Source: Halothermothrix sp. DTU029 (GTDB lineage: Bacteria; Bacillota; Halanaerobiia; Halanaerobiales; DTU029). Taken from it: 34,373 bases of DNA. The stretch lies in assembly GCA_001512435.1 (NCBI GenBank), contig LFRS01000053.1, positions 4,491 through 38,863 on the forward strand, given 5' to 3'. The notes under the pieces are model-generated. The model saw only the letters and a list, made by a program, of their open reading frames with translations, was not told the DNA's origin and ran no database searches. A program made the translations under genes and the position numbers. Shown here in pieces: positions 8,650-19,789 of the stretch (position 1 is its first letter; every line of letters starts with the position of its first letter).

Positions 8650-9465
8650 TTACTCCAGCTTAAATATTAATTTTGCACCTGCATATTCTCCAGCCTTATC
8701 AGCAAGGCTATTATCTATTAAAAGCTGGATAAGGAAATCTTGCACCCTATTTCTGTTTCCAGAACTGAGAAGTAAGCCTTCTTTCTTAAATGGTACTGGT
8801 TCTTCCCCATTAACAGATATTAATAGTTTTTCCAGGGGAATTACGGGTAATTTCTCATTTCCCCCTACTAAGCCATCTTCCACCATGGTCAGGGGATTAC
8901 AATAGGCCTTTAAAGACCAGCCAGGATAATTTGTTCTAACCTCCACCAGAAAGGCTTCTTCTCCATATCTACCTGGACCAGAGTTAATCCTGAAATGAAT
9001 ATTTTCTTTATGGACAAGGATTTTGGCCAATTCTGGATGAAATAATTTCAGATTTAATACTGGATTAATTTCCGGATCACAGCCAGGCCTTAGATTTATT
9101 GGATAATAAGCACTGACATAGGACAAATCTTCAGCCAACCGTAACACTAGAACTTTTTCCCTGTGCCGGGAATTTAACTCAAGATCAATTTGTTCAAAAG
9201 GCAGAAAAAATTCCCCGCTTTTAATTAATAATTCAGGAGCTTCTCTGGCAGGAGAGGATATCTTATAGATAAGCTGGTGTTTTTCAACACCATCCTTAAG
9301 CCTGAACCTTATTAAAGCCTCCCTGTCATCAGGTCTGGAATAAAAAACACCAAGCTCCAGAATATCGTTCTCATAAGTCCAGTCCTGTCTATAATTATCC
9401 AGATTATATTCGCCTGCCTTAACTATCAAGACAAGCCCTATAAATAAGATAATTGTGCTGATCAC
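8650..9465 (-). CDS. Secreted protein with a subunit-like C-terminal domain
   Basis: Unrecognised exported protein (271 aa, start uncertain). The N-terminus is a hydrophobic signal (ISTIILFIGLVLIVKAGEY). The C-terminal part contains VEVRTNYPGWSLKAYCNPLTMVEDG and ends KAGEYAGAKLIFKLE. These line up with VETNC...LT and AGxY...LTV in the two smaller secreted proteins, and the PGWSL plus AGEY pair also recalls WxL domains. The extra N-terminal domain (about residues 20-130) is beta-rich and unique here, so it could be a tip or anchoring subunit. The GTG start at 9465 lacks a good RBS. Upstream in frame is CTG AGA AAA AAA, which would give the positive charges a signal peptide needs (start 9477), with AAGGA 10 bases earlier. 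Confidence 0.65.
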   Translation of the reverse strand: MISTIILFIGLVLIVKAGEYNLDNYRQDWTYENDILELGVFYSRPDDREALIRFRLKDGVEKHQLIYKISSPAREAPELLIKSGEFFLPFEQIDLELNSRHREKVLVLRLAEDLSYVSAYYPINLRPGCDPEINPVLNLKLFHPELAKILVHKENIHFRINSGPGRYGEEAFLVEVRTNYPGWSLKAYCNPLTMVEDGLVGGNEKLPVIPLEKLLISVNGEEPVPFKKEGLLLSSGNRNRVQDFLIQLLIDNSLADKAGEYAGAKLIFKLE

Positions 9466-9501
9466 TTTTTTTCTCAGTTAAACCACATCCTTAGGAGGAA
9501 A

Positions 9502-10746
9502 TTATTTATTGTATATAAGTCCCAGGTAATAGTCTTCCTCTTGCCAGACTAAAGACAGATCTATAAGGGGTGTAAGCTCATAATCTATTTTTATGGTATT
9601 GGTAATTTCTGAATTCCAGTGGCTACCTATATAGCTGATTCCAAAAGCCTTTTTCTCATATGACAGTTGGATTTCTGTTACTGGCTCCTGTCTATTAAAA
9701 TCATTCAGGTCATAGACCAGAGGATAAAAAGACAGCTGCCATTTAAAGTCAGCAGAACAGTTTATACTGTCTCTCAAACCCAACATTAGATATGGTTCTG
9801 CCTTTTTTTCAATTAATACAGAGCCCAATAACTCATTTTTTTCATTAAAGCTTTTATCAAAAACTGCCTGGTAATTGAGAGTTCCATCATTACTGAATAG
9901 GGCAAGCTTTAATTTCTCTCCACCTGTATCCCTCTTATACTCAACCCCTCCACCAGTATTGCCTAAATAAAAAGCAATTTGACTTTTGGACTCAATAAGC
10001 TTATCCAGTGAAAACAATTGATTTATGCCTTTAATATTATTCATGACCAGTATAGGGGCTGTCCCTCTTAACATTTCTGGATAAAGACTCCTGGCCTCAA
10101 TAAACAAGGCAAAATACCTGTATTGATTCTCCTTCTTACCCTCCTGGAGTTGTTTCAAAATAAATACAGGTTCAGTACTTTTACCCGCCAGCCAGACCTC
10201 TGTTTCTACACTGGCCACATTGCCAGATTTATTTTTATATTCCAGCTCCACTGCTGTAAGAATCTTTTCTTCACTTATAGTTAGCTCCAGAGGTTTTAAA
10301 AGAATACTAAAATAAGCCGGTGATTCTCTGTTTTTATCATTGAGCAGAGTATTATTTACCCTGATTATTCCTTCCTTGTTAGGTACGGTAATTAGCCAGG
10401 AACTATAGTCATTTCTTACCTGCCTTCCTTCCTGGAAATTCACCAGGTCCAACTGTAGATCTGACCAGATGCTGCTGATAACTTCCTGATCTGCAAAGAG
10501 CTGCCATTCCTCTTCTTCAACATTATCTTCCCAGGACAGGATATATTCCAGTTCATTGATTGTCTTCCAGGATAATTCCTCCATCTTCAATAAGTAAAAA
10601 ACCATTGGTGATTCTACCGTATATTTCCTATATTCCCAGCCAGGCTCAAGCAATTCAATGGCTGCTTCTTTTGTAAGGCTTATCTCTCCCGGCAACATGA
10701 AAAAAGCAAGAAAGAGAAATACAAGAATCAGTCTAGTTTTCTTCAT
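9502..10746 (-). CDS. Secreted beta-rich protein, possible outer-membrane barrel
   Basis: Unrecognised exported protein (414 aa from the ATG at 10746; the track start at 10758 abuts the Shine-Dalgarno sequence GGAG with no spacing). It has a signal peptide (MKKTRLILVFLFLAFFMLPG). The C-terminal 170 residues consist of short alternating strands separated by turns (LKLALFSNDGTLNYQAVFDK, FGISYIGSHWNSEITNTIKIDYELTPLIDLSLVW) and end in an aromatic strand (DYYLGLIYNK), a pattern seen in outer-membrane beta-barrels. The N-terminal half looks soluble and acidic. It starts 15 bases after the secretin gene and is surely co-transcribed, so it may be the secretin's partner or pilot. I know no family for it. 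Confidence 0.6.
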   Translation of the reverse strand: MKKTRLILVFLFLAFFMLPGEISLTKEAAIELLEPGWEYRKYTVESPMVFYLLKMEELSWKTINELEYILSWEDNVEEEEWQLFADQEVISSIWSDLQLDLVNFQEGRQVRNDYSSWLITVPNKEGIIRVNNTLLNDKNRESPAYFSILLKPLELTISEEKILTAVELEYKNKSGNVASVETEVWLAGKSTEPVFILKQLQEGKKENQYRYFALFIEARSLYPEMLRGTAPILVMNNIKGINQLFSLDKLIESKSQIAFYLGNTGGGVEYKRDTGGEKLKLALFSNDGTLNYQAVFDKSFNEKNELLGSVLIEKKAEPYLMLGLRDSINCSADFKWQLSFYPLVYDLNDFNRQEPVTEIQLSYEKKAFGISYIGSHWNSEITNTIKIDYELTPLIDLSLVWQEEDYYLGLIYNK

Positions 10747-10761
10747 AAAAACAATCATCTC

Positions 10762-11928
10762 CTACCTGATAATCGGTGTCACAAAGACCAGCAATTCTCT
10801 TTCGTTTTCTTCTTTGTTTTCGCTTCTAAATAACCACCTGACTAAAGGAATATCTCCCAGTAAGGGTACCTTTCTGGTAGAATCTGAATCCCTCTTTAAA
10901 GTCATTCCTGCCAGACAGACTGTTTCCCCATTTTTTATCTGTAAGCTAGTTTTCAATGAATTTTCCTTAACAAGCAAATTGGGATTTGCTTCATTAATAA
11001 AGTGGCTAATAACAGGGGCTAATTCCAGGTATACCTGATCTTCCCCAATTATTCTGGCCATAACCTCCAGTTCTACACCCACCTTTACTTCTTCGGCCCT
11101 GGTACTGTTGTAGCTCTCATTATGTATAAAAATAACCTGCTCTTCACCTATAAAAAACCTGGCTGAACCTCCATCACTGACCAATATATATGGGTTTGCT
11201 TCTATGGAAGCCAGCTGTTCTTCTTCCATTAACCTCAATTGCGAAAGCAAATGTCCATATAGGTCTGTTTCTACCCTTAATAAGTTGTCCCTGGAACTGT
11301 AAGCAATAGTTCTATCAACATCCTCCCCACTGGTAAATTGAAATAAGTTTATTCCCAAATCACTGGCTATTTTGCTATCTACTTCAGTTACCAATAATCT
11401 TATTTCAATCTGTTTCCTGGGCTTATCTATACTTCTGATATATTCCTTAATTCTTTCCAGCTCTTTGGGGGCTGCATTTATGGTCAGGACATTGTTCTCC
11501 CGCTCACCTCTAACATAGTTTGTTAAAAAAGTGGGAAGGAGATTAAAAACCTCTTTTACTGTGATATTTTCCAGCTGAATTACCTCAAAGTCACTCAAAT
11601 CACTGAAACTAACATTCCTGGGATCTGCCAGGCCCACTAGATAATAATCCTCTATCTTCCTGAAGGTAAAACCACCAGATGATAGAATCATATTCAGGGC
11701 CTTTTCCAGAGGTACATCCCTAAGATCTACTGTAATGACTCCATTTACTGTCTGATCTGCAATTATATTTATACCGGTCTGGATTGATAACTCATGAATG
11801 GCATCTCTAAGATCTGTTTCATAAAACATGGCATTTACCAGGGGTCCCTCTTCTGCCTTCATTACAAAAGAAATAGCTAGCAAAAATACTAATAACACAA
11901 TAAATCTGTTCTTTTCAATATATTTCAT
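10762..11928 (-). CDS. Short secretin (GspD/PilQ family outer-membrane channel)
   Basis: Secretins form large multimeric channels in the outer membrane. This 388-aa protein has a signal peptide (about 1-24), an STN/N0-type domain (about 33-95: FYETDLRDAIHELSIQTGINIIADQTVNGVITVDLRDVPLEKAL), one N1-type domain (about 110-168, ending IKEYIRSIDKP) and the secretin core (about 172-388) with the hallmark end VPLLGDIPLVRWLFRSE...ELLVFVTPIIR. It is shorter than typical PilQ or GspD and has only one N1 repeat. It heads the envelope module, with AAAGGAGG before the ATG. No pilMNOP, ATPase or prepilin peptidase is adjacent, so its role here is open. Its presence implies an outer membrane. Confidence 0.88.
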   Translation of the reverse strand: MKYIEKNRFIVLLVFLLAISFVMKAEEGPLVNAMFYETDLRDAIHELSIQTGINIIADQTVNGVITVDLRDVPLEKALNMILSSGGFTFRKIEDYYLVGLADPRNVSFSDLSDFEVIQLENITVKEVFNLLPTFLTNYVRGERENNVLTINAAPKELERIKEYIRSIDKPRKQIEIRLLVTEVDSKIASDLGINLFQFTSGEDVDRTIAYSSRDNLLRVETDLYGHLLSQLRLMEEEQLASIEANPYILVSDGGSARFFIGEEQVIFIHNESYNSTRAEEVKVGVELEVMARIIGEDQVYLELAPVISHFINEANPNLLVKENSLKTSLQIKNGETVCLAGMTLKRDSDSTRKVPLLGDIPLVRWLFRSENKEENERELLVFVTPIIR

Positions 11929-11947
11929 AAGTGCCTCCTTTCTCTTT

Positions 11948-11981
11948 ATACTGCAACAACAGTATCTACTGAAAAATTATA
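11948..11981 (-). promoter_or_regulatory. Candidate promoter and operator-like repeat before the secretin operon
   Basis: On the minus strand a perfect TATAAT lies at 11976-11981, with no good -35 at the right distance, so an activator may be needed. Just downstream at 11948-11965 is an inverted repeat with 6-bp arms (ATACTG-N6-CAGTAT) in the leader. It could be an operator or a small hairpin. A BTAD-type activator is encoded at the end of the same module. The rest of the gap between this gene and the eno terminators (11982-12144) is AT-rich and shows nothing I recognise. Confidence 0.35.
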
Positions 11982-12144
11982 AACCCTTTTTCTAAAAGAA
12001 TTCTAAAACAAAATCCTGGCGTTCTCCTTCTAAAGATGTGTATTTAAGGGAATTATTGTTAATTTCTTTATTATTATTTACCAAAAAAGGCAAGTTTATA
12101 AATAATTTCATTGATTCTGTATTTTTTTATTACTATTTTTTTAG

Positions 12145-12176
12145 AAAAAAAGCCCCAACTTTAAAAAAGTTGGGGC
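12145..12176 (-). terminator. Second of two tandem terminators after eno
   Basis: An 11-bp perfect stem (gccccaacttt / aaagttggggc, 3-nt loop) is followed on the minus strand by seven T's. This is a textbook Rho-independent terminator. With the hairpin just upstream it isolates the glycolytic operon from the envelope module. Confidence 0.93.
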
Positions 12177-12196
12177 AAAAGCCTTCTCCGGACACA

Positions 12197-12255
12197 TAAA
12201 AAATACCTCCAGGTAGAAAATCTAAATAAAATTAGACTCTCTACTCTGGAGGTAT
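12197..12255 (-). terminator. First of two tandem terminators after eno (long hairpin)
   Basis: A long stem joins atacctccag with ctggaggtat (10 bp), continues as gtaga/tctac across a one-base bulge, and encloses an AT-rich inner hairpin (tctaa/ttaga). On the minus strand it is followed by TTTTTT. It starts 28 bases past the eno stop. It works as a terminator on paper; the unusual length could also give 3'-end protection of the glycolytic mRNA. Confidence 0.8.
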
Positions 12256-12282
12256 CACCTCAAAAACTTATTTAAATATTTA

Positions 12283-15167
<2,885 letters not shown>

Positions 15168-15267
15168 TTCTTTCACCCCTTTCTTTATCCAAAATCAATA
15201 TCTCCTGCTATGTTTTCCTCTGCCATTCTTATCTTTAAAATTATTAAAAGCCTAAATTTATTTTCAA

Positions 15268-16020
15268 TCATCTTGCCCCTTCTACTATCTTTACAAAGGA
15301 ATCAGCATCAAGGCTGGCTCCACCAACTAAGGCACCATCAATTTCAGGCTGGGCCATTAATTCTTCAATATTAGAGGGGTTGACACTACCACCATATTGG
15401 ATCCGGACCAGATCCGCTGCTTCAGCAAAATCCTCTCTAACCAGATCCCTGATGGCCTTAATTACCTCATTGGCATCTTCAGCAGTAGCAGTTCTTCCTG
15501 TACCTATAGCCCAGATTGGCTCATAGGCAATCACGGTCTCTGCTACCTGTTCTTTGCTTAAACCTGCCAGATCAGCTTTAATCTGTCCTTTTACTTTTTC
15601 CAGGGTCTGGCCAGCCTCCCTTTCTTCCAGGGTTTCCCCTACACAGACAATTGGCTTCAGGCCATATTTGAAGGCAGCTTTTACCTTTCTATTAACATCT
15701 TCATCACTTTCCTGGAAATATTCCCTTCTTTCAGAATGCCCAATAATTACATATGTAGCACCTATTTCCTTCAACATGGGGCCAGCTACCTCGCCAGTAT
15801 AGGCACCAGACTCTTCCCAATGCATATTCTGGGCACCTAATTTAATATTACTATCAGCGATTATCTCGTAAACCGGAAGCAGATTTACAGCCGGTGGACA
15901 GACTGCTATTTCTACATCATCAATACCAGCTACTTTATCTTTTAATTGGTTAACCAGTTCCTTAGCTTCATTCAAGGTCTTGTTCATCTTCCAGTTACCA
16001 GCAATAAGTGGTTTCCGCAC
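15268..16020 (-). CDS. tpiA: Triosephosphate isomerase
   Basis: Interconverts dihydroxyacetone phosphate and glyceraldehyde 3-phosphate. The TIM-barrel enzyme is 250 aa from the start I chose. Visible residues are the lysine in AGNWKMNK, the catalytic histidine in [12 protein letters not shown], the catalytic glutamate in [17 protein letters not shown] (with the flexible loop), and the phosphate-binding [11 protein letters not shown] and ALVGGASL. The start is GTG at 16020, 8 bases after GGAGG; the track's upstream GTG lies in the Shine-Dalgarno region. A candidate internal promoter lies in the gap behind pgk. Confidence 0.98.
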   Translation of the reverse strand: MRKPLIAGNWKMNKTLNEAKELVNQLKDKVAGIDDVEIAVCPPAVNLLPVYEIIADSNIKLGAQNMHWEESGAYTGEVAGPMLKEIGATYVIIGHSERREYFQESDEDVNRKVKAAFKYGLKPIVCVGETLEEREAGQTLEKVKGQIKADLAGLSKEQVAETVIAYEPIWAIGTGRTATAEDANEVIKAIRDLVREDFAEAADLVRIQYGGSVNPSNIEELMAQPEIDGALVGGASLDADSFVKIVEGAR

Positions 16021-16064
16021 CTGATTCACCTCCACAGGCTAAATTTTATTACTTCTGCCTTATT

Positions 16065-16093
16065 ATAATATAGCATAATACTATCTTTTACAA
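16065..16093 (-). promoter_or_regulatory. Candidate internal promoter before tpiA
   Basis: On the minus strand TTGTAA (16088-16093) and TATTAT (16065-16070) are 17 bases apart in the 131-base pgk-tpiA gap. This would let tpiA, gpmI and eno be made for gluconeogenesis even when CggR represses the operon. The same -35 sequence is seen in the candidate gap promoter. Confidence 0.45.
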
Positions 16094-16151
16094 TGTAAAA
16101 CACATTACTTTTTTAGAATTGCCAGTCCCCATATTCATTGGGACCTGAATA

Positions 16152-17339
16152 TTAGTCTAAATCATCCAGAGCTTCTACACCTGGTAAAGGCTTTCCTTCA
16201 AAGAACATCAGGGAGGCTCCACCACCGGTAGAAATATGGGTCATCTTATCTTCCAGGCCAGCCTTTTTGATGGCTGCTGCAGAATCTCCACCACCAATAA
16301 TGGTCCTGGCCTTGCTTTCAGCCATAGCTTCGGCAATTGCAAAGGTTCCTTTTGCGAAATTATCCAGTTCAAAAACACCAATAGGACCATTCCAGATAAC
16401 AGTCCTGGCATTTTTAATTATTTCAGAGTATTTTTCAATGGTTTTTGGCCCACCGCTATCCAGGGATTCCCAATCAGCTGGAATATTATCGATGGTCACG
16501 GCCTTGAAGTTGGCATCATTACTGAAATCATCTGCAACAACAACATCTACAGGCAAGACTAATTCTACACCCTTTTCTTCAGCTTCCTTTAATAATTCTT
16601 TGGCCAGATCCAGCTTATCTTCTTCTACCAGGGATTTACCAGTCTCATATCCCTTAGCCCTGATAAAGGTATTGGCTATACCTCCACCTACCAGGAGATA
16701 ATCGATTTTATCCATCAAGTTACGGATAACACCAATCTTATCTGAAACCTTGGCACCACCCATAATGGCTACAAAAGGATGTTCCGGATTTTCCATAACA
16801 TCCCCAAGGGCTTCCAATTCTCTCTGGAGTAAAAATCCAGCTACTGCAGGCAAGTGTTCAGCAACTCCTACAGTAGAGGCATGGGCCCTATGTACAGTAC
16901 CAAAGGCATCACTGACGAATACATCAGCAATACTGGCCAGTTTTTTTGCAAAATCAGGATCATTCTTGGTTTCTTCTTTGTAGAAACGGGTATTTTCCAG
17001 AACCAGAACATCCCCATCCTGCATATTATTTACAGCTTCTTCTACCTCTGGCCCGATACAATCATCTACTTTGCTTACTTCCTTATTCAATAATTCAGCC
17101 AGCCTCTGGGCAACAGGATCCATCCGGTAAGCCTCATTAACCTCTCCTTTGGGTCTGCCCAGATGGGACATTAAAATAACCCGGGCCCCTTCATTGATTA
17201 AATACTGAATAGTTGGTAAGGCAGCCTGGATTCTGGTATCATCAGTTATTTGCCCATCTGCCAGAGGGACATTAAAGTCAACCCTGACCAGGGCCTTTTT
17301 CCCTTTAAAATCAAAATCCTTTAAGGTTTTTTTCCTCAT
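16152..17339 (-). CDS. pgk: Phosphoglycerate kinase
   Basis: Transfers phosphate from 1,3-bisphosphoglycerate to ADP, the first ATP-forming step of glycolysis. The 395-aa protein has normal length, with substrate-binding [11 protein letters not shown] and MSHLGRPKG in the N-domain, [12 protein letters not shown], the nucleotide-binding [19 protein letters not shown] and GGGDSAAAI. The start at 17339 follows GGAGG by 8 bases; the track ATG nine codons earlier would place the Shine-Dalgarno sequence inside the coding region. Two hairpins lie in the long gap between gap and pgk. Confidence 0.98.
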   Translation of the reverse strand: MRKKTLKDFDFKGKKALVRVDFNVPLADGQITDDTRIQAALPTIQYLINEGARVILMSHLGRPKGEVNEAYRMDPVAQRLAELLNKEVSKVDDCIGPEVEEAVNNMQDGDVLVLENTRFYKEETKNDPDFAKKLASIADVFVSDAFGTVHRAHASTVGVAEHLPAVAGFLLQRELEALGDVMENPEHPFVAIMGGAKVSDKIGVIRNLMDKIDYLLVGGGIANTFIRAKGYETGKSLVEEDKLDLAKELLKEAEEKGVELVLPVDVVVADDFSNDANFKAVTIDNIPADWESLDSGGPKTIEKYSEIIKNARTVIWNGPIGVFELDNFAKGTFAIAEAMAESKARTIIGGGDSAAAIKKAGLEDKMTHISTGGGASLMFFEGKPLPGVEALDDLD

Positions 17340-17368
17340 ATTAACACCTCCATAGTTTAGCGGCACTT

Positions 17369-17385
17369 GCAGAAGCTTCTTCTGC
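17369..17385 (-). other. Small hairpin in the pgk leader
   Basis: A 7-bp stem (gcagaag / cttctgc, 3-nt loop) lies about 20 bases upstream of the pgk Shine-Dalgarno sequence. There is no T-run. It may fold in the leader of a processed pgk mRNA; any function is inference. Confidence 0.4.
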
Positions 17386-17424
17386 TTAAACTTTCTAACA
17401 ATCTAGCCTGATTTCAAAAGAACA

Positions 17425-17466
17425 GGTAGAAATCATTTCTCCAGATAGAGAAATCTGATTTCTACC
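17425..17466 (-). other. Long stem-loop between gap and pgk
   Basis: An 11-bp outer stem (ggtagaaatca / tgatttctacc) encloses an inner 6-bp stem (tttctc / gagaaa) with a two-base bulge. On the minus strand it is followed by TGTTCTTTTG, a weak T-run. It starts 38 bases after the gap stop. It probably protects the 3' end of a gap mRNA or attenuates read-through, keeping gap transcript higher than pgk to eno. Function is inferred. Confidence 0.6.
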
Positions 17467-17504
17467 ATGCTCATTAACAGGTCATGCTCAGCTTATTTTC
17501 CTAA

Positions 17505-18533
<1,029 letters not shown>

Positions 18534-18589
18534 TTAAATTTTTTTAGCCTTTAGGCTATTATTTTAATATTATCAACTAGCTAATTAAA

Positions 18590-18618
18590 AGTATATATGT
18601 ATATCCACAATTTTACAA
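18590..18618 (-). promoter_or_regulatory. Candidate internal promoter before gap
   Basis: On the minus strand TTGTAA (18613-18618) and TATACT (18590-18595) are 17 bases apart, in the cggR-gap gap just past the cggR stop. A small hairpin (tagcc-ttta-ggcta, 18545-18558) follows just before the gap ribosome binding site. This could give gap expression independent of CggR. Confidence 0.5.
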
Positions 18619-18627
18619 ACTAATTCC

Positions 18628-19656
18628 CTATCTCACCCCCTTTAAATACAAAATCTCTCTGGCAGTTGCTTCATCAGTAATCAATAAATTATGGTAAGCA
18701 GGTGAAATTACTGACAAGATGGCCCTGGCCTTATCTGGCGGGCCAGCAACAACTATCACCTTTTCTATTTCCTTCAAGTCTTCCAGGTGTAAGCCTACAC
18801 TGGTAGTTACATGAACCAGTTCCCCTGATTGATTAAAATAATACCCCAGGGCCTCAGCTACAGCTCCCTTGTCTATTAATTTCTGAATCTCTTCCCGGGA
18901 CATATCCCTTCTGGCAGCCATAACCTCGGCACTCCCTACCCCATGGATCAGGATATTAGCCTTTTTTAAGCAATTTAAAACCCTTTGAATTGAGGGCTCT
19001 GCAATTAATCTATCTACATTCTCTTCTTTTATTGAATCAGGTATATGTAAGAGGTGGTAACGGCCGCCCAGTTTGTTGGCCAGGGTAGCTGCTATAGTAT
19101 TAGCCTGAATTTCAACCTCTTCCCCCAGGCCTCCCCGGCCTGGAACTACAGTAATATCCATTGCTCTCTCATTTTCTCTCATGGCATTGGCTACCTGGGC
19201 CAGGGTTGTTCCACCGGTAACTGCCAGTATATCTCCATCTTTCAGCATTTTACATAATAACCTGGCAGCATAACGGCCTATCTCCTGAATGGTAGTAGAA
19301 GTTTCCAGTCCACCAGAAACAATATGGACTTCTTCTATTCCCAGGCAATCCTTCACTTCCTGCTCCAGAGCCTTGATATCTTTAAGCTCTTTCATGTACT
19401 TATCCAATTCAGGCAGAAAATCTGAACCCAAGTCTGTCATCACTGTTCCAGAACGGTTTACTTTAATCAGGCCTCTACCACACAGAAAGTCTAATTCTTT
19501 TCTCACCAGTCTTTCACTGATATTGGTTTTTTCTGCCAGGGCCCTTCTGCCGATAGGTTGGTTATAATAAATGTTACGTAATATAGTATACCGATTTTCC
19601 GCTATAGATATTAATTCAGGCACCAATTTTTCCTGGATTTTAAAAAGATATTTCAC
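18628..19656 (-). CDS. cggR: Central glycolytic genes regulator CggR (SorC family)
   Basis: Repressor of the glycolytic operon that in Bacillus subtilis is released by fructose-1,6-bisphosphate. This 342-aa protein has an N-terminal helix-turn-helix (IGRRALAEKTNISERLVRKELDFLCGRGLIKVN) and a SorC-type sugar-phosphate-binding domain (LAVTGGTTLAQVANAM, VVPGRGGLGEEVEIQANTIAA, LIHGVGSAEVMAARRDMS, LGYYFN). The start is GTG at 19656, 8 bases after GGAGG; the track ATG overlaps that Shine-Dalgarno sequence. It heads cggR-gap-pgk-tpiA-gpmI-eno, with a matching operator upstream, so autoregulation is expected. Confidence 0.94.
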   Translation of the reverse strand: MKYLFKIQEKLVPELISIAENRYTILRNIYYNQPIGRRALAEKTNISERLVRKELDFLCGRGLIKVNRSGTVMTDLGSDFLPELDKYMKELKDIKALEQEVKDCLGIEEVHIVSGGLETSTTIQEIGRYAARLLCKMLKDGDILAVTGGTTLAQVANAMRENERAMDITVVPGRGGLGEEVEIQANTIAATLANKLGGRYHLLHIPDSIKEENVDRLIAEPSIQRVLNCLKKANILIHGVGSAEVMAARRDMSREEIQKLIDKGAVAEALGYYFNQSGELVHVTTSVGLHLEDLKEIEKVIVVAGPPDKARAILSVISPAYHNLLITDEATAREILYLKGVR

Positions 19657-19676
19657 AGCCCCTACCTCCATTAGAT

Positions 19677-19713
19677 GGGAACGTTATTATCCCGTTAGAA
19701 CATTTATGTCCCG
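19677..19713 (-). promoter_or_regulatory. CggR operator, two tandem half-sites
   Basis: On the minus strand the leader reads CGGGACATAAATGTTC, then TAA, then CGGGATAATAACGTTCCC. This is two direct copies of a CGGGAC-N-TGTTC-like element, close to the tandem CGGGACN6TGTC operator known for B. subtilis CggR. It lies between the promoter and cggR, the expected roadblock position. Confidence 0.85.
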
Positions 19714-19737
19714 CCCTTTTGAAAAAATATTTTTACC

Positions 19738-19765
19738 ACTATAATATATTCTATATAACTCTCAA
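19738..19765 (-). promoter_or_regulatory. Candidate promoter of the cggR-glycolytic operon
   Basis: On the minus strand TTGAGA (19760-19765) and TATAGT (19738-19743) are separated by 16 bases. It sits about 25 bases upstream of the CggR operator and just after the whiA stop, with no obvious terminator between whiA and this operon. Confidence 0.65.
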
Positions 19766-19789
19766 AAATCCTTTATTTTTTTCTCCTAT

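Noticed and set aside
16236-16701. Overlapping plus-strand ORFs of 108 and 144 aa
   Set aside because: They lie antisense to the complete, motif-bearing pgk gene and have no ribosome site or recognisable domain.
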